A stretch of 8,958 nt of DNA from contig CALYAH010000050.1 in NCBI GenBank assembly GCA_944393455.1, forward strand, positions 1 through 8,958, in the 5' to 3' direction. Shown here one piece after another: positions 1 to 6,110 of the stretch. Below the pieces are notes generated by a model. The model ran no database searches, had not been told where the DNA came from, and saw nothing but the letters and a program-made list of their open reading frames with translations. Numbering within the stretch: position 1 is the stretch's first letter; the number at the start of each line of letters is the position of its first letter. The DNA comes from an uncultured Clostridia bacterium (GTDB lineage: Bacteria; Bacillota; Clostridia; TANB77; CAG-508). Position numbers and translations under genes: made by a program.

Positions 1-259
1 CATCACAAAAACCATTCCTATAATACTTCTCATTCCAATAACAAATATAATCCATAAAATTCTTATCAAGTCTATCTAACTGATTCTTAACATACTTTTG
101 ATTCTGCTTAGGAACATTCTTTAAAATATTTTCAGCAATCTCATCAAAATAAATATAATATTTTCTATCTTCTTTAGTAAGTGTGCCTAAAACCATTTCC
201 TCTCTAAAGCTTAACCAATCTTTCAAAATATCATCATTAACTTCTCTAAAATTATTCAT
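1..259 (-). CDS. Hypothetical protein, N-terminal part (runs off left edge)
   Basis: Reading leftward from an ATG at 259-257, the frame stays open for 86 codons to the window edge, so the C-terminus is missing. A good Shine-Dalgarno GGAGGA (complement of 267-272) lies 8 bases upstream of the ATG. The protein starts MNNFREVNDDILKDWLSF, is highly charged and rich in Lys, Asp, Asn and Tyr, and has no signal peptide or membrane span. The visible end, WNEKYYRNGFCD, faintly recalls the Y-x-x-GF-x-x-G ending of small clostridial helical proteins such as the DUF6809 type found near mobile elements, but this is weak and I assign no function. It points away from the tRNA-like core at 485-502, so it may be the first gene inside an integrated element. 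That the gene is real is supported by the ribosome binding site, the open frame and sensible composition. Confidence 0.7.
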   Translation of the reverse strand, partial: MNNFREVNDDILKDWLSFREEMVLGTLTKEDRKYYIYFDEIAENILKNVPKQNQKYVKNQLDRLDKNFMDYICYWNEKYYRNGFCD

Positions 260-344
260 AATCTAAATCCTCCAAAACTAAAATTTTTATTAATAAAATA
301 TCCTTTACAAGAGCCTAAAATACTAGAACAGACGTACTATATGA

Positions 345-366
345 ATTGGGTAAAAATTGGGTAAAA
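345..366. repeat. Perfect 11-bp tandem repeat, two copies (possible recombinase arm sites)
   Basis: The unit ATTGGGTAAAA occurs twice with no spacer (345-355 and 356-366). It is about one helical turn long and lies about 120 bases from the tRNA-like core at 485-502. Short direct repeats at such distances are typical arm-type binding sites of tyrosine recombinases, but no integrase gene is in view, so this role is inference. Confidence 0.5.
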
Positions 367-484
367 TCTTCTCAAAAAATGCCCTAAAAATGCACAAATG
401 TTCTATAAACCGAAACTCTTGTAAATACTGAAATACCAACAAAAACTCTAATTTTCACAAAACTACAAAAACTGGTCAAACCTC

Positions 485-502
485 GCTCATAACCCGAAGG
501 TC
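485..502 (+). other. 18-base identity to initiator tRNA anticodon region (att-core-like)
   Basis: GCTCATAACCCGAAGGTC is identical to the anticodon loop (CAT at 488-490), the 3' side of the anticodon stem and the start of the variable region of bacterial tRNA-fMet as I know it from E. coli and Bacillus. The tRNA match stops on both sides: the 5' half of the anticodon stem is not complementary here and no T-arm or acceptor stem follows. So it is not a tRNA gene. A GC-rich 18-mer match is very unlikely by chance in this AT-rich DNA. The simplest reading is a site-specific recombination core (attP-like, or a decayed att site) of an element targeting a tRNA-fMet gene. Confidence 0.55.
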
Positions 503-583
503 AATCTCACACTTAAACCAGAAATCAAAACCAGCACACAAGCAAAAAACAACGGAGGGCAAACAAACATAAACCAAGAGAAA

Positions 584-618
584 TGTCGAAAAATACAACT
601 TGTCGACAATATTCGACA
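584..618. promoter_or_regulatory. Spo0A box cluster upstream of the YHYH gene
   Basis: A perfect 0A box TGTCGAA lies on the plus strand at 584-590. A second perfect box lies on the minus strand at 618-612, inside the extended context TTTGTCGAATA. Between them sits the palindrome TTGTCGACAA (600-609), holding two overlapping TGTCGAC half-matches. The Spo0A consensus TGTCGAA is established knowledge. The cluster ends 44 bases before the ATG at 663. A possible -10 (TAAGAT at 640-645 or GATAAT at 643-648) lies 21-24 bases after TCGACA (613-618), a long spacing reminiscent of Spo0A-activated promoters such as spoIIG. The exact promoter is uncertain. Confidence 0.65.
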
Positions 619-662
619 AACTTTGCAATAAAGAGCTGGTAAGATAATTAAGGGGGATATAA

Positions 663-1406
663 ATGAATAAAAGTAAGGAGAAGCTAATAGCAACTTTATT
701 AATTGCTATTAGTGTAATATCAATAGGAATTGATGGATTTGCTCATTCAGGACGAACAGATGCAAATGGAGGTCACAAAGACAATAAAAATAAAAGTGGG
801 TTAGGAAGTTATCATTATCATTGCGGAGGACATCCAGCACATTTACATACTAATGGAGTTTGCCCATATTCATCGAATTCATCATCAGGAAGAAGCAGCA
901 CATCTAGCTCGTCATCTGGGGGAAGTAGTACATCAAGTTCTTCATCTTCAAGCACAGCAACTACAACGCCATCAACTATTGATGTAACAGAAGTAAAAAT
1001 AAATGAAAATATAGAGAATCTTGAAGCGGGAGAAAGTAAAACACTAACAGCTACAATAACACCTAGTAATGCAACCAATAAAAATATAACATGGAAATCA
1101 AATGATGAAAGTGTTGCAACAGTAAGTAGTACAGGAATGGTTGTTGCAAAGAAAGCTGGTATTGTAGAGATAACAGCAACTAGTTCTAATGGAAAAACAA
1201 GCACAATAAAAATAAATATAAAAGAAGAGCCAAAAACAGAAAACAATACTGTAATAAAAACATTAGCAACAACTCAAAACAATGCAACTAGTAATACAAC
1301 GGCAAATAATCAAGAAGATTCAAATCCAATAGGTGGAATCCTAGTATTAGGATTATTAGGTGGAGGAGGTTACTTAGGTTACAAGAAATTTAAAAAAAGT
1401 AGATAA
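663..1406 (+). CDS. YHYH-domain surface protein with bacterial Ig-like domain
   Basis: The protein has 247 residues and starts at an ATG behind AGGGGG (651-655). Residues 1-27 form a signal peptide (Lys-rich start, hydrophobic core, probable cleavage after FA-27). Residues 28-69 are a YHYH domain: HSGRTDANGGH, then SYHYHCGGH and HLHTNGVCPY, with many His plus Cys54 and Cys67, suggesting metal binding. Residues 70-105 are a Ser/Thr-rich linker. Residues 107-187 are a Big_2-type Ig fold (ITWKSNDESVATVSSTG, then GIVEITATSS). A Thr/Asn-rich spacer leads to a Gly-rich membrane span (223-240) and the basic tail KKFKKSR, with no LPXTG motif, so it is probably membrane-anchored outside the cell. The YHYH function is unknown to me. 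Spo0A boxes directly upstream suggest post-exponential or sporulation-linked control. It is a single-gene unit with its own terminator. Confidence 0.9.
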   Translation: MNKSKEKLIATLLIAISVISIGIDGFAHSGRTDANGGHKDNKNKSGLGSYHYHCGGHPAHLHTNGVCPYSSNSSSGRSSTSSSSSGGSSTSSSSSSSTATTTPSTIDVTEVKINENIENLEAGESKTLTATITPSNATNKNITWKSNDESVATVSSTGMVVAKKAGIVEITATSSNGKTSTIKINIKEEPKTENNTVIKTLATTQNNATSNTTANNQEDSNPIGGILVLGLLGGGGYLGYKKFKKSR

Positions 1407-1481
1407 TTTAGGTAACAAAAAATTAATAATTAGCTATTGATGAATTGTAGCTAAAACAAGATATAAAAAATTAACAAAAAT

Positions 1482-1510
1482 CGGACTTTTATTTTTAAAG
1501 TCCGGTTTTT
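1482..1510 (+). terminator. Rho-independent terminator after the YHYH gene
   Basis: CGGACTTT (1482-1489) pairs with AAAGTCCG (1497-1504) around a 7-base T-rich loop. An A-run precedes the stem and GTTTTT follows, so it could work in both directions. Confidence 0.85.
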
Positions 1511-1631
1511 ATATTGTATTTCATGTAATTATAATTAAAAAAGTTTACACCATAATATAAGAGGTAATTAAATTCCAATCTACTTTGTTTAGAACATTTT
1601 CAAATTTTTTGTAGAAGAAAGAAGTAATTTG

Positions 1632-1660
1632 TTGAGAAAAAAGGATAAATATGATATAAA
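1632..1660 (+). promoter_or_regulatory. Candidate sigma-A promoter for the methyltransferase pseudogene
   Basis: TTGAGA (1632-1637) and TATAAA (1655-1660) are separated by 17 bases, about 40 bases upstream of the original ATG at 1697. It may still drive the downstream ArsC-family gene, which has no other obvious promoter. Confidence 0.4.
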
Positions 1661-1696
1661 ATATAAGAAAAATAACAATTGTGGGGGAAAAAAGAA

Positions 1697-3877
1697 ATGT
1701 CTGAAAAAATAATAGATTATATATCTGGGATTGAAGTAAATGCAACACCCGAAGAAGTAGGTGCAGTTCAACCATTTTAGAGAGATACCAGCATTCCCTA
1801 AATATATGCAAAAATTAGAGGAAATAGGGTTATATAAAAGAAGGGACTTAAGAGGGACACACAATTTAAAGGATATTTTTAGTGAATTAAGAGGATATGA
1901 TATATTGTAGGAAATAGTGTAGGAGTAAACAGAGATGAAGTTATAGCTAAAGAAATGATACACTTAATCTTATGTAAAATATATGATGAACGATTTACGA
2001 GAATGGATGATATGGTAACCTTCAGAGCTGCAGAAGCAGATACAGACAAAGAAATAAAGGAAAGAATTGATCGTTTATTTTTAGGAGTAAAGAATAAATA
2101 TAGGGACGTATTAGATAAAAGTGATTATATTGATTTTGATGGACATACATTAAGATATATAATAGGAAAAATACAAAATTTCTGCTTGATAGACACAGAC
2201 AGAGACACAATTTCAGATGCATTTGAAGTGTTTATAGGAGATTCTTTAAAAGGAGAACAAGGTCAATTTTTTACACCTAAAAATGTTGTAAAAACATTAG
2301 TGGCAGCAATTGATCCGGGATTAGATGATATTATTATAGATCCAAGTTGTGGAAGTTGTGGATTTCTAGTAGAGGCATTAAAGCATTTATGGGATTAAAT
2401 TGAAGAAGAAGGTAAAGAATACGGTTGGAGTGAGAGTGCTATTGCAGAAGAGAAAAAGACAGTAGGAATAAAAAATATTAGAGGAATTGAAAAAGATAGT
2501 TTTTTAACTAAATTAGGAAAATCATATATGGCGATTCTAGGAGATGGAAAGGGAGGAATTTTTTGCGAAGACAGTTTAGAGGTACCTACTAATTGGAAGC
2601 AAATGACACAACAAAATGTGAAATTGGACTCGTTTTCAGTTTCATTTAGTAATCCTCCTTTTGGAAAAGATATAAAAGTAACTGGAAGTTCAAAACTAGT
2701 TCAATATGAATTAGCAAAAAAAGTAGATAGTAAAGGTAGAGTAAAACTTTTAGATGAAGGAAATGTTTCTACACTATTTTTAGAAAGAAACTTACAATTC
2801 TTAAGAGATGGAGGAAAGTTAGGAATTATATTACCTGAAACTTATTTCCATGCACCTAATCAAAAAGCAGTTCGTGAATTTATTTTTAAACATAATATAA
2901 TTTGGATTATAGATTTACCACATAATACATTTAGACCTCATAATAATGCAAAATGTATTGCAATAGTAATTCAAAAAAATGTTAAGCAACAAAAGAAAAT
3001 TAATATGGCAGTTGCTGAATATATTGGTCATGACCATAATGGAAAGCCTTTATATAAAATTGATAAAGAAAAAGGAATAAGAACAAACGAAATATTAGAT
3101 GATACTGAAGCGATTATTAAGGAAATGAATGCTAAAAATAGAGGAGAAAAATACGAGGAAAAGTACACCTTTGAAGTAGATGCAGATTTATTAAAAGAAA
3201 CTGGAATTTTAGTTCCAAGATATTATTGGAATTCTAAGATAAAACAAATAGAGAAAAAAGCAGAAGAAGAAAATATAAAGCTAGTATCTATGAAGCAATT
3301 AATAGACGAAGGTGTAATAAAATACTTTGATGGTAATGGCTCTCCGGCTTCAGAATTCAAAGGTACAGGAGATATACCATATATAAGAGTTAAAGATATT
3401 GTTAATTGGCAAATATATAAAGATCCAACAGCATTGATTCCAGAAACTGAATATAAACGTTTGTACAAAGAAGTAAAACAACTACAAAAAAAGGACATTT
3501 TATATGTTAGAAGAGGTAGTTATAGAATTGGTAGTGTGGCTATGGTATCGCCATATGATTTAAAGGTTATTTTAACGCGAGAGATATTAGTATTAAGAAT
3601 TATTGATAAAAAGAATAAATATGGAATAACTCCAGAGTACTTAATGTATGCATTATCTCATAAATTAACTGCTGAACAATCAAACAACAAAATATTTATT
3701 GATACAACTTTACCTAATATTGCAGATAGATGGAAAGAAATTAAAATTCCAATTTACCAAGATAAAAACAAATATGAATTAATAAAAAAGAAAGCAGCAG
3801 AAGTAGTAAGAAATCAATGGAAGTTTTTAAAGGAAATTAGTGATATGAAGGATAATTTTGATGTATACAATACATAG
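1697..3877 (+). pseudogene. Broken type I-like N6-adenine methyltransferase/specificity fusion
   Basis: The gene starts at ATG 1697 after GGGGG (1682-1686) as MSEKIIDYISGIEVNATPEE and stops at TAG 1778-1780. Homology resumes in another frame (1773-1896, FREIPAFPKYMQKLEEIGLY), apparently because the N-terminal HsdR_N-like domain was deleted. A 5-bp duplication GATAT-GATAT (1894-1903) shifts back to the original frame, which gives YIVGNSVGVNRDE, the HsdM helical region and SAM motif I. TAA at 2396-2398 then interrupts LKHLWD/IEEEGKEYGW in frame. The frame continues with motif IV SNPPFGK (near 2655) and ends in a Methylase_S-like recognition domain (PYIRVKDIVNW, LYVRRGSYRIGSVAM). Motif I reads DPSCGSCGF where the family has DPACGSGGF. 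No restriction subunit or intact MTase is nearby. Fragments from 1955 and 2528 remain open but cannot give the whole enzyme. Confidence 0.88.
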
Positions 3878-3903
3878 AAAAATTATAATGAAGAGGTGAA
3901 AAA

Positions 3904-4266
3904 ATGGAAAATTTATTTATAGAATATCCAAAATGTTCTACCTGTAAAAAAGCAAAAAAATGGTTAGAAACCAATAACATAAATTTTGAAGATAGACATA
4001 TTGTAGAAGAAACACCAACTGTAGAAGAATTAGAAAAGTGGATTAAATTAAGTGGAAAAGAGATAAAAAAATTCTTTAACACAAGTGGATTAAAATATAA
4101 AGAATTAAATCTAAAAGAAAAGATTCCTAACATGGAAGATAGTGAGAAAATTCAATTGCTAGCTAGTGATGGAATGCTTATAAAGAGACCATTATTAATT
4201 TTAAAAGATACTGTATTGATAGGTTTTAAGGAAAATGAGTGGAAGGAATATTTTAATAAAGGCTAA
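3904..4266 (+). CDS. ArsC/Spx-family thioredoxin-fold protein
   Basis: The protein has 120 residues and starts at an ATG behind GAGGTG (3893-3898). Its N-terminus FIEYPKCSTCKKAKKWLE has the Cys11-x-x-Cys14 pair of the ArsC/Spx/YffB fold. The C-terminal block MLIKRPLLILKD followed by GFKENEWKEYF is typical of clostridial proteins labelled arsenate reductase family. Length fits the family (110-130). It is probably cytosolic and thiol-active. No arsR or ars efflux gene is nearby, so true arsenate reduction is unproven; a YffB-like reductase or Spx-like regulator is also possible. It begins 26 bases after the pseudogene stop and may be transcribed from that gene's promoter, which could explain why the upstream relic persists. 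It ends at a hairpin shared with a convergent gene. Confidence 0.88.
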   Translation: MENLFIEYPKCSTCKKAKKWLETNNINFEDRHIVEETPTVEELEKWIKLSGKEIKKFFNTSGLKYKELNLKEKIPNMEDSEKIQLLASDGMLIKRPLLILKDTVLIGFKENEWKEYFNKG

Positions 4267-4282
4267 AAAGTTTTATAAAGGT

Positions 4283-4323
4283 AAAATCCTATTCTAGAGA
4301 GATAATCTAGGATAGGATTTTTT
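4283..4323. terminator. Bidirectional terminator between convergent genes
   Basis: A 16-bp stem with one G-U pair (4283-4298 with 4306-4321) closes a 7-base loop. The stem begins AAAATCC and ends GGATTTT, and T-runs follow on both strands. It can end transcripts from 3904-4266 (plus) and from the small gene ending at 4330 (minus). Confidence 0.88.
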
Positions 4324-4329
4324 ATAAAA

Positions 4330-4515
4330 TCAAATTCTTTTTAAGAAAGATTGAAATAAAGATTTTTTGTTTTCATCCATAAACTTTAATTTTAAAAAGT
4401 TAAAAAGTCCACTAATAGCTATCAAAATTAGAAAGAATAATAAAGTAATAAATATTTGACTGATTTTTTCTTCTTTTGATAAAGTGGCTAAATAAATTAA
4501 GTGAGTTGAGATCAT
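4330..4515 (-). CDS. Small single-span membrane protein, unknown function
   Basis: The protein has 61 residues and starts at ATG 4515-4513. A ribosome binding site GAGGTG lies 9 bases upstream, and a good promoter (4590-4562) precedes it, which argues for a real gene rather than a shadow; no gene overlaps it on the other strand. A short polar N-terminus (MISTHLIYLATLSKEEK) leads into a hydrophobic segment at about residues 18-41 (ISQIFITLLFFLILIAISG), then a Lys/Phe-rich tail ending FLKRI. The positive tail suggests the C-terminus faces the cytosol. I do not recognise a family. It lies downstream of the XRE gene on the same strand but has its own promoter. A small regulatory membrane peptide or a type I toxin-like peptide are possibilities, neither demonstrated. 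Confidence 0.65.
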   Translation of the reverse strand: MISTHLIYLATLSKEEKISQIFITLLFFLILIAISGLFNFLKLKFMDENKKSLFQSFLKRI

Positions 4516-4561
4516 ATATTATTTCACCTCTTAGTTCATTTATTAATACTATATATGAAAT

Positions 4562-4590
4562 ATTTTACTAAAAGTGAAATAAGAAGTCAA
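4562..4590 (-). promoter_or_regulatory. Sigma-A-type promoter of the small membrane protein
   Basis: On the minus strand, TTGACT (4590-4585) and TAAAAT (4567-4562) are 17 bases apart, preceding the GAGGTG ribosome binding site and ATG at 4515. This gives an expected leader of about 40 bases. Confidence 0.6.
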
Positions 4591-4618
4591 TATAATATAT
4601 TCAAAACAATATAAAACT

Positions 4619-4975
4619 TTAATTATTTTTCATAAAAAAAGTAATATCCTTAATTATTTTAATAAATTTAATAATTTCTGCTTCAGTGTACTTGTCTAAG
4701 TATTGCTTAGTCTTTTCTATTACGGCATCATCAAGACCATATAAAATATAATCAGAAGAATGACCGCTTAAATTTCTTAACCTTTTAATACTACGATAAA
4801 CTAAATTTCCTCTTCCTTCTTCTACTAATCCTAGAAATTGACTAGAAACACCGATTTCTTTAGCTAATTGAGTTTTATTCATATGCAATTCATTTTCTCT
4901 AATATTTTTAATTCTTTTACCTCTTTCAATTTGTTCAAGTTTTTCTAATTCTATTTCTTCCATTTTATAATTCAT
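4619..4975 (-). CDS. XRE-family helix-turn-helix transcriptional regulator
   Basis: The protein has 118 residues and starts at ATG 4975-4973. GGAGGG (complement of 4988-4993) lies 12 bases upstream; the next in-frame Met (residue 5) is too far from it. Residues 20-80 form an HTH_3/XRE domain: RIKNIRENELHMNKTQLA, then the helix-turn-helix KEIGVSSQFLGLVEEGRGN and the typical closing block SGHSSDYILYGLDD. The first 18 residues are a Glu-rich helix. The C-terminal 35 residues (TKQYLDKYTEAEIIKFIKII) probably form a helical dimerisation tail, similar in layout to SinR-like repressors. It is transcribed divergently from the Spo0A-like response regulator across 144 bases that contain a TATGGTA direct repeat, so it is a natural candidate regulator of that promoter (inference). 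Confidence 0.88.
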   Translation of the reverse strand: MNYKMEEIELEKLEQIERGKRIKNIRENELHMNKTQLAKEIGVSSQFLGLVEEGRGNLVYRSIKRLRNLSGHSSDYILYGLDDAVIEKTKQYLDKYTEAEIIKFIKIIKDITFFMKNN

Positions 4976-5008
4976 AGTAAAACGACACCCTCCTCATTTT
5001 TTTCCTTA

Positions 5009-5037
5009 ATTATAGAATATAAAAACAACAAATATAT
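5009..5037 (-). promoter_or_regulatory. Possible promoter of the XRE regulator gene
   Basis: A perfect minus-strand -10 TATAAT (5014-5009) lies 34 bases before the ATG. The -35 position 17 bases upstream (5037-5032) reads ATATAT, which is poor, so the promoter is weak or activator-dependent. Confidence 0.35.
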
Positions 5038-5057
5038 AGAAAAAAAATCTGTGCTAA

Positions 5058-5090
5058 TATGGTACTTTGTGAGATTTTATGGTATATTAT
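5058..5090 (+). promoter_or_regulatory. Promoter region of the response regulator with TATGGTA direct repeat
   Basis: TATGGTA occurs at 5058-5064 and again at 5078-5084, 20 bases apart and so on the same DNA face. TATTAT (5085-5090) is a plausible -10. The matching -35 window (5062-5067, GTACTT) is poor and overlaps the first repeat, which fits an activator-dependent promoter. The binder could be the response regulator itself or the divergent XRE protein; this is inference. Confidence 0.4.
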
Positions 5091-5119
5091 GAGTAATAAG
5101 AATAAAAAGGAGGAATGAT

Positions 5120-5908
5120 ATGGAATCCAAACCTATGAAAATTTTAATCATAGAGGATGACATTGACGATTGCAATAATTTTGTTAATTGTATCAAAAGT
5201 AGAAAAGATGTAGAATTAGTTGCACTAACAGATTCAGATATAGAAGGTCTAAGAAATGTAAAATTAAAGCGTCCAGAAGGAATAGTATTAGATTTGGAAC
5301 TAAATAATAGCACAACAGGCAATACAGATTCCCTAGAATTCTTATCAAACTTAAGAAAAATGAATTTAAATTACCAACCAATCATCATAGTAACCACACA
5401 CGTAAATTCAAAAAGAACATATGAAATTCTTCATAGAAATGGGGTTGATCTTATATTATATAAGGATCATCCAAATTATTCATGCGATTACGTATTGAAT
5501 AAATTTCTCAATCTAAGAGAATTAGGGCCAAAACACACAGTTGAGACATTGAAAGAAGAGTTAAAAGAAAATGAAAACAAAATATCAGACTGTATATATC
5601 ATGAATTAGACTTAATAGGAGTAACACCTAAACTAAAAGGAAGACAATATATCCATGATGCAATATTATATTTGATACAAAACGAAAATAGTAAAGTGAA
5701 TGTCATTCAGCATTTAACAAAAGTTTATAAAAAATCAGGCAATACAATTACAAACGGAATACAAAATGCAATCATACATGCATGGCGAGTTTCATCAATA
5801 GATGACTTAATGACTCATTATACAGCAAAAATCAATTACGAAACAGGAATACCAACACCTATGGAATTCGTTTATTACTATGTAGATAAAATAAAGAAGA
5901 AAATCTAG
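5120..5908 (+). CDS. Spo0A-like response regulator (receiver plus Spo0A C-terminal domain)
   Basis: The protein has 262 residues and starts at an ATG behind AGGAGG (5108-5113, 6-base spacing). Residues 7-120 are a complete receiver: acidic pocket Asp13/Asp14 (ILIIEDD), phosphoacceptor Asp58 (GIVLDLEL), Thr92 (IIIVTTH) and Lys115 (LYKD). A Glu/Lys-rich linker spans about 137-154. Residues 155-262 match the Spo0A C-terminal DNA-binding domain: IYHELDLIGVTPKLKG parallels the IIHEIGVPAHIKG region of B. subtilis Spo0A, and INYETGIPTPMEFV parallels its MTKAKPTNSEFI region. The recognition helix differs: SRVERAIRHAI in Spo0A is NGIQNAIIHAW here, so DNA specificity is probably not the 0A box. It is presumably a specialised paralog and not the master regulator. 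The neighbouring GHKL kinase is the likely phosphodonor. The stop codon lies inside the terminator stem. Confidence 0.9.
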   Translation: MESKPMKILIIEDDIDDCNNFVNCIKSRKDVELVALTDSDIEGLRNVKLKRPEGIVLDLELNNSTTGNTDSLEFLSNLRKMNLNYQPIIIVTTHVNSKRTYEILHRNGVDLILYKDHPNYSCDYVLNKFLNLRELGPKHTVETLKEELKENENKISDCIYHELDLIGVTPKLKGRQYIHDAILYLIQNENSKVNVIQHLTKVYKKSGNTITNGIQNAIIHAWRVSSIDDLMTHYTAKINYETGIPTPMEFVYYYVDKIKKKI

Positions 5909-5927
5909 TTTTTATACTAGATTTTTT
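5900..5927 (+). terminator. Rho-independent terminator after the response regulator
   Basis: AAAATCTAGT (5900-5909) pairs with ACTAGATTTT (5916-5925) over a 6-base loop and ends in a T-run. The stop codon (5906-5908) lies in the left arm. Confidence 0.85.
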
Positions 5928-5956
5928 CATTTTTCGCCATTTTTTTCTATCACCGG

Positions 5957-5993
5957 ATACCGCTTATTCGTAAGGAATAGGTGGTATTTTTTT
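5957..5993 (+). terminator. Second terminator-like hairpin, before the peptide gene
   Basis: A 13-bp stem with two G-U pairs (5957-5969 with 5975-5987) closes loop GTAAG and is followed by seven T. Being just 29 bases after the first terminator, it insulates the peptide gene from the regulator gene. It could instead be a dyad operator, since its arms carry GGTAT-type sequence resembling the repeats before the regulator gene. Confidence 0.7.
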
Positions 5994-6039
5994 GTTGACA
6001 ACAGGAGATGAACGCTAAGGAAAAGGTGGTGATATTAAA

Positions 6040-6093
6040 ATGAAGGAATGGTATGAAGCTTTCTGGATGTGGGTTAGTCACTGGATAGGATAA
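6040..6093 (+). CDS. 17-residue Trp-rich peptide, candidate signal peptide of the locus
   Basis: The frame ATG 6040 to TAA 6091-6093 encodes MKEWYEAFWMWVSHWIG. The Shine-Dalgarno AAGGTGGTGAT (6023-6033) differs from the ideal anti-16S complement at one position and ends 6 bases before the ATG; such a site argues that this tiny frame is translated. An in-frame stop at 6016-6018 rules out a longer version. Four of 17 residues are Trp, plus Tyr and two Phe-like positions; there is no Cys, signal peptide or double-Gly motif, so it is not a classical AgrD. It sits between the response regulator and its presumed sensor kinase, flanked by hairpins, the position where autoinducer genes often lie. A Trp-codon leader peptide controlling the kinase gene by attenuation is the main alternative. 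I do not recognise the peptide. Confidence 0.7.
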   Translation: MKEWYEAFWMWVSHWIG

Positions 6094-6110
6094 TAAATAC
6101 TAATAAAGAT

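Larger units (their letters stand above)
260..662. other. Gene-free stretch with tandem repeat, tRNA-like core and Spo0A boxes
   Basis: About 400 bases lie between the divergent starts at 259 (minus) and 663 (plus). I see no credible gene. The stretch contains the 11-bp tandem repeat, the initiator-tRNA-like core and the Spo0A boxes listed separately. From about 503 to 600 the plus strand is strikingly rich in A and C and poor in T, unlike the flanking genes, which suggests an untranslated or foreign segment. Confidence 0.7.

Noticed and set aside
485..502. A functional tRNA gene or a retroelement primer-binding site
   Set aside because: No acceptor, D or T arms are present, the anticodon stem does not pair, and no reverse transcriptase is visible.
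487..693. Minus-strand open frame of 68 codons
   Set aside because: It overlaps the start of the well-supported YHYH gene, has no ribosome binding site, and its hydrophobic composition comes from reading A/C-rich DNA in reverse.
818..1246. Minus-strand frame of 142 codons inside the YHYH gene
   Set aside because: It is a shadow of the Ser-rich and Ig-like coding sequence, without a start signal.
1545..1963. Two minus-strand frames opposite the methyltransferase start
   Set aside because: The plus strand carries recognisable HsdM homology; the minus-strand frames are Phe/Tyr/Leu-rich shadows.
6008..6043. 11-codon frame MNAKEKVVILK ending in ATGA overlap with the peptide gene
   Set aside because: Its AGGAG touches the ATG with no spacer, so initiation is unlikely; the coupling-like overlap is probably chance.
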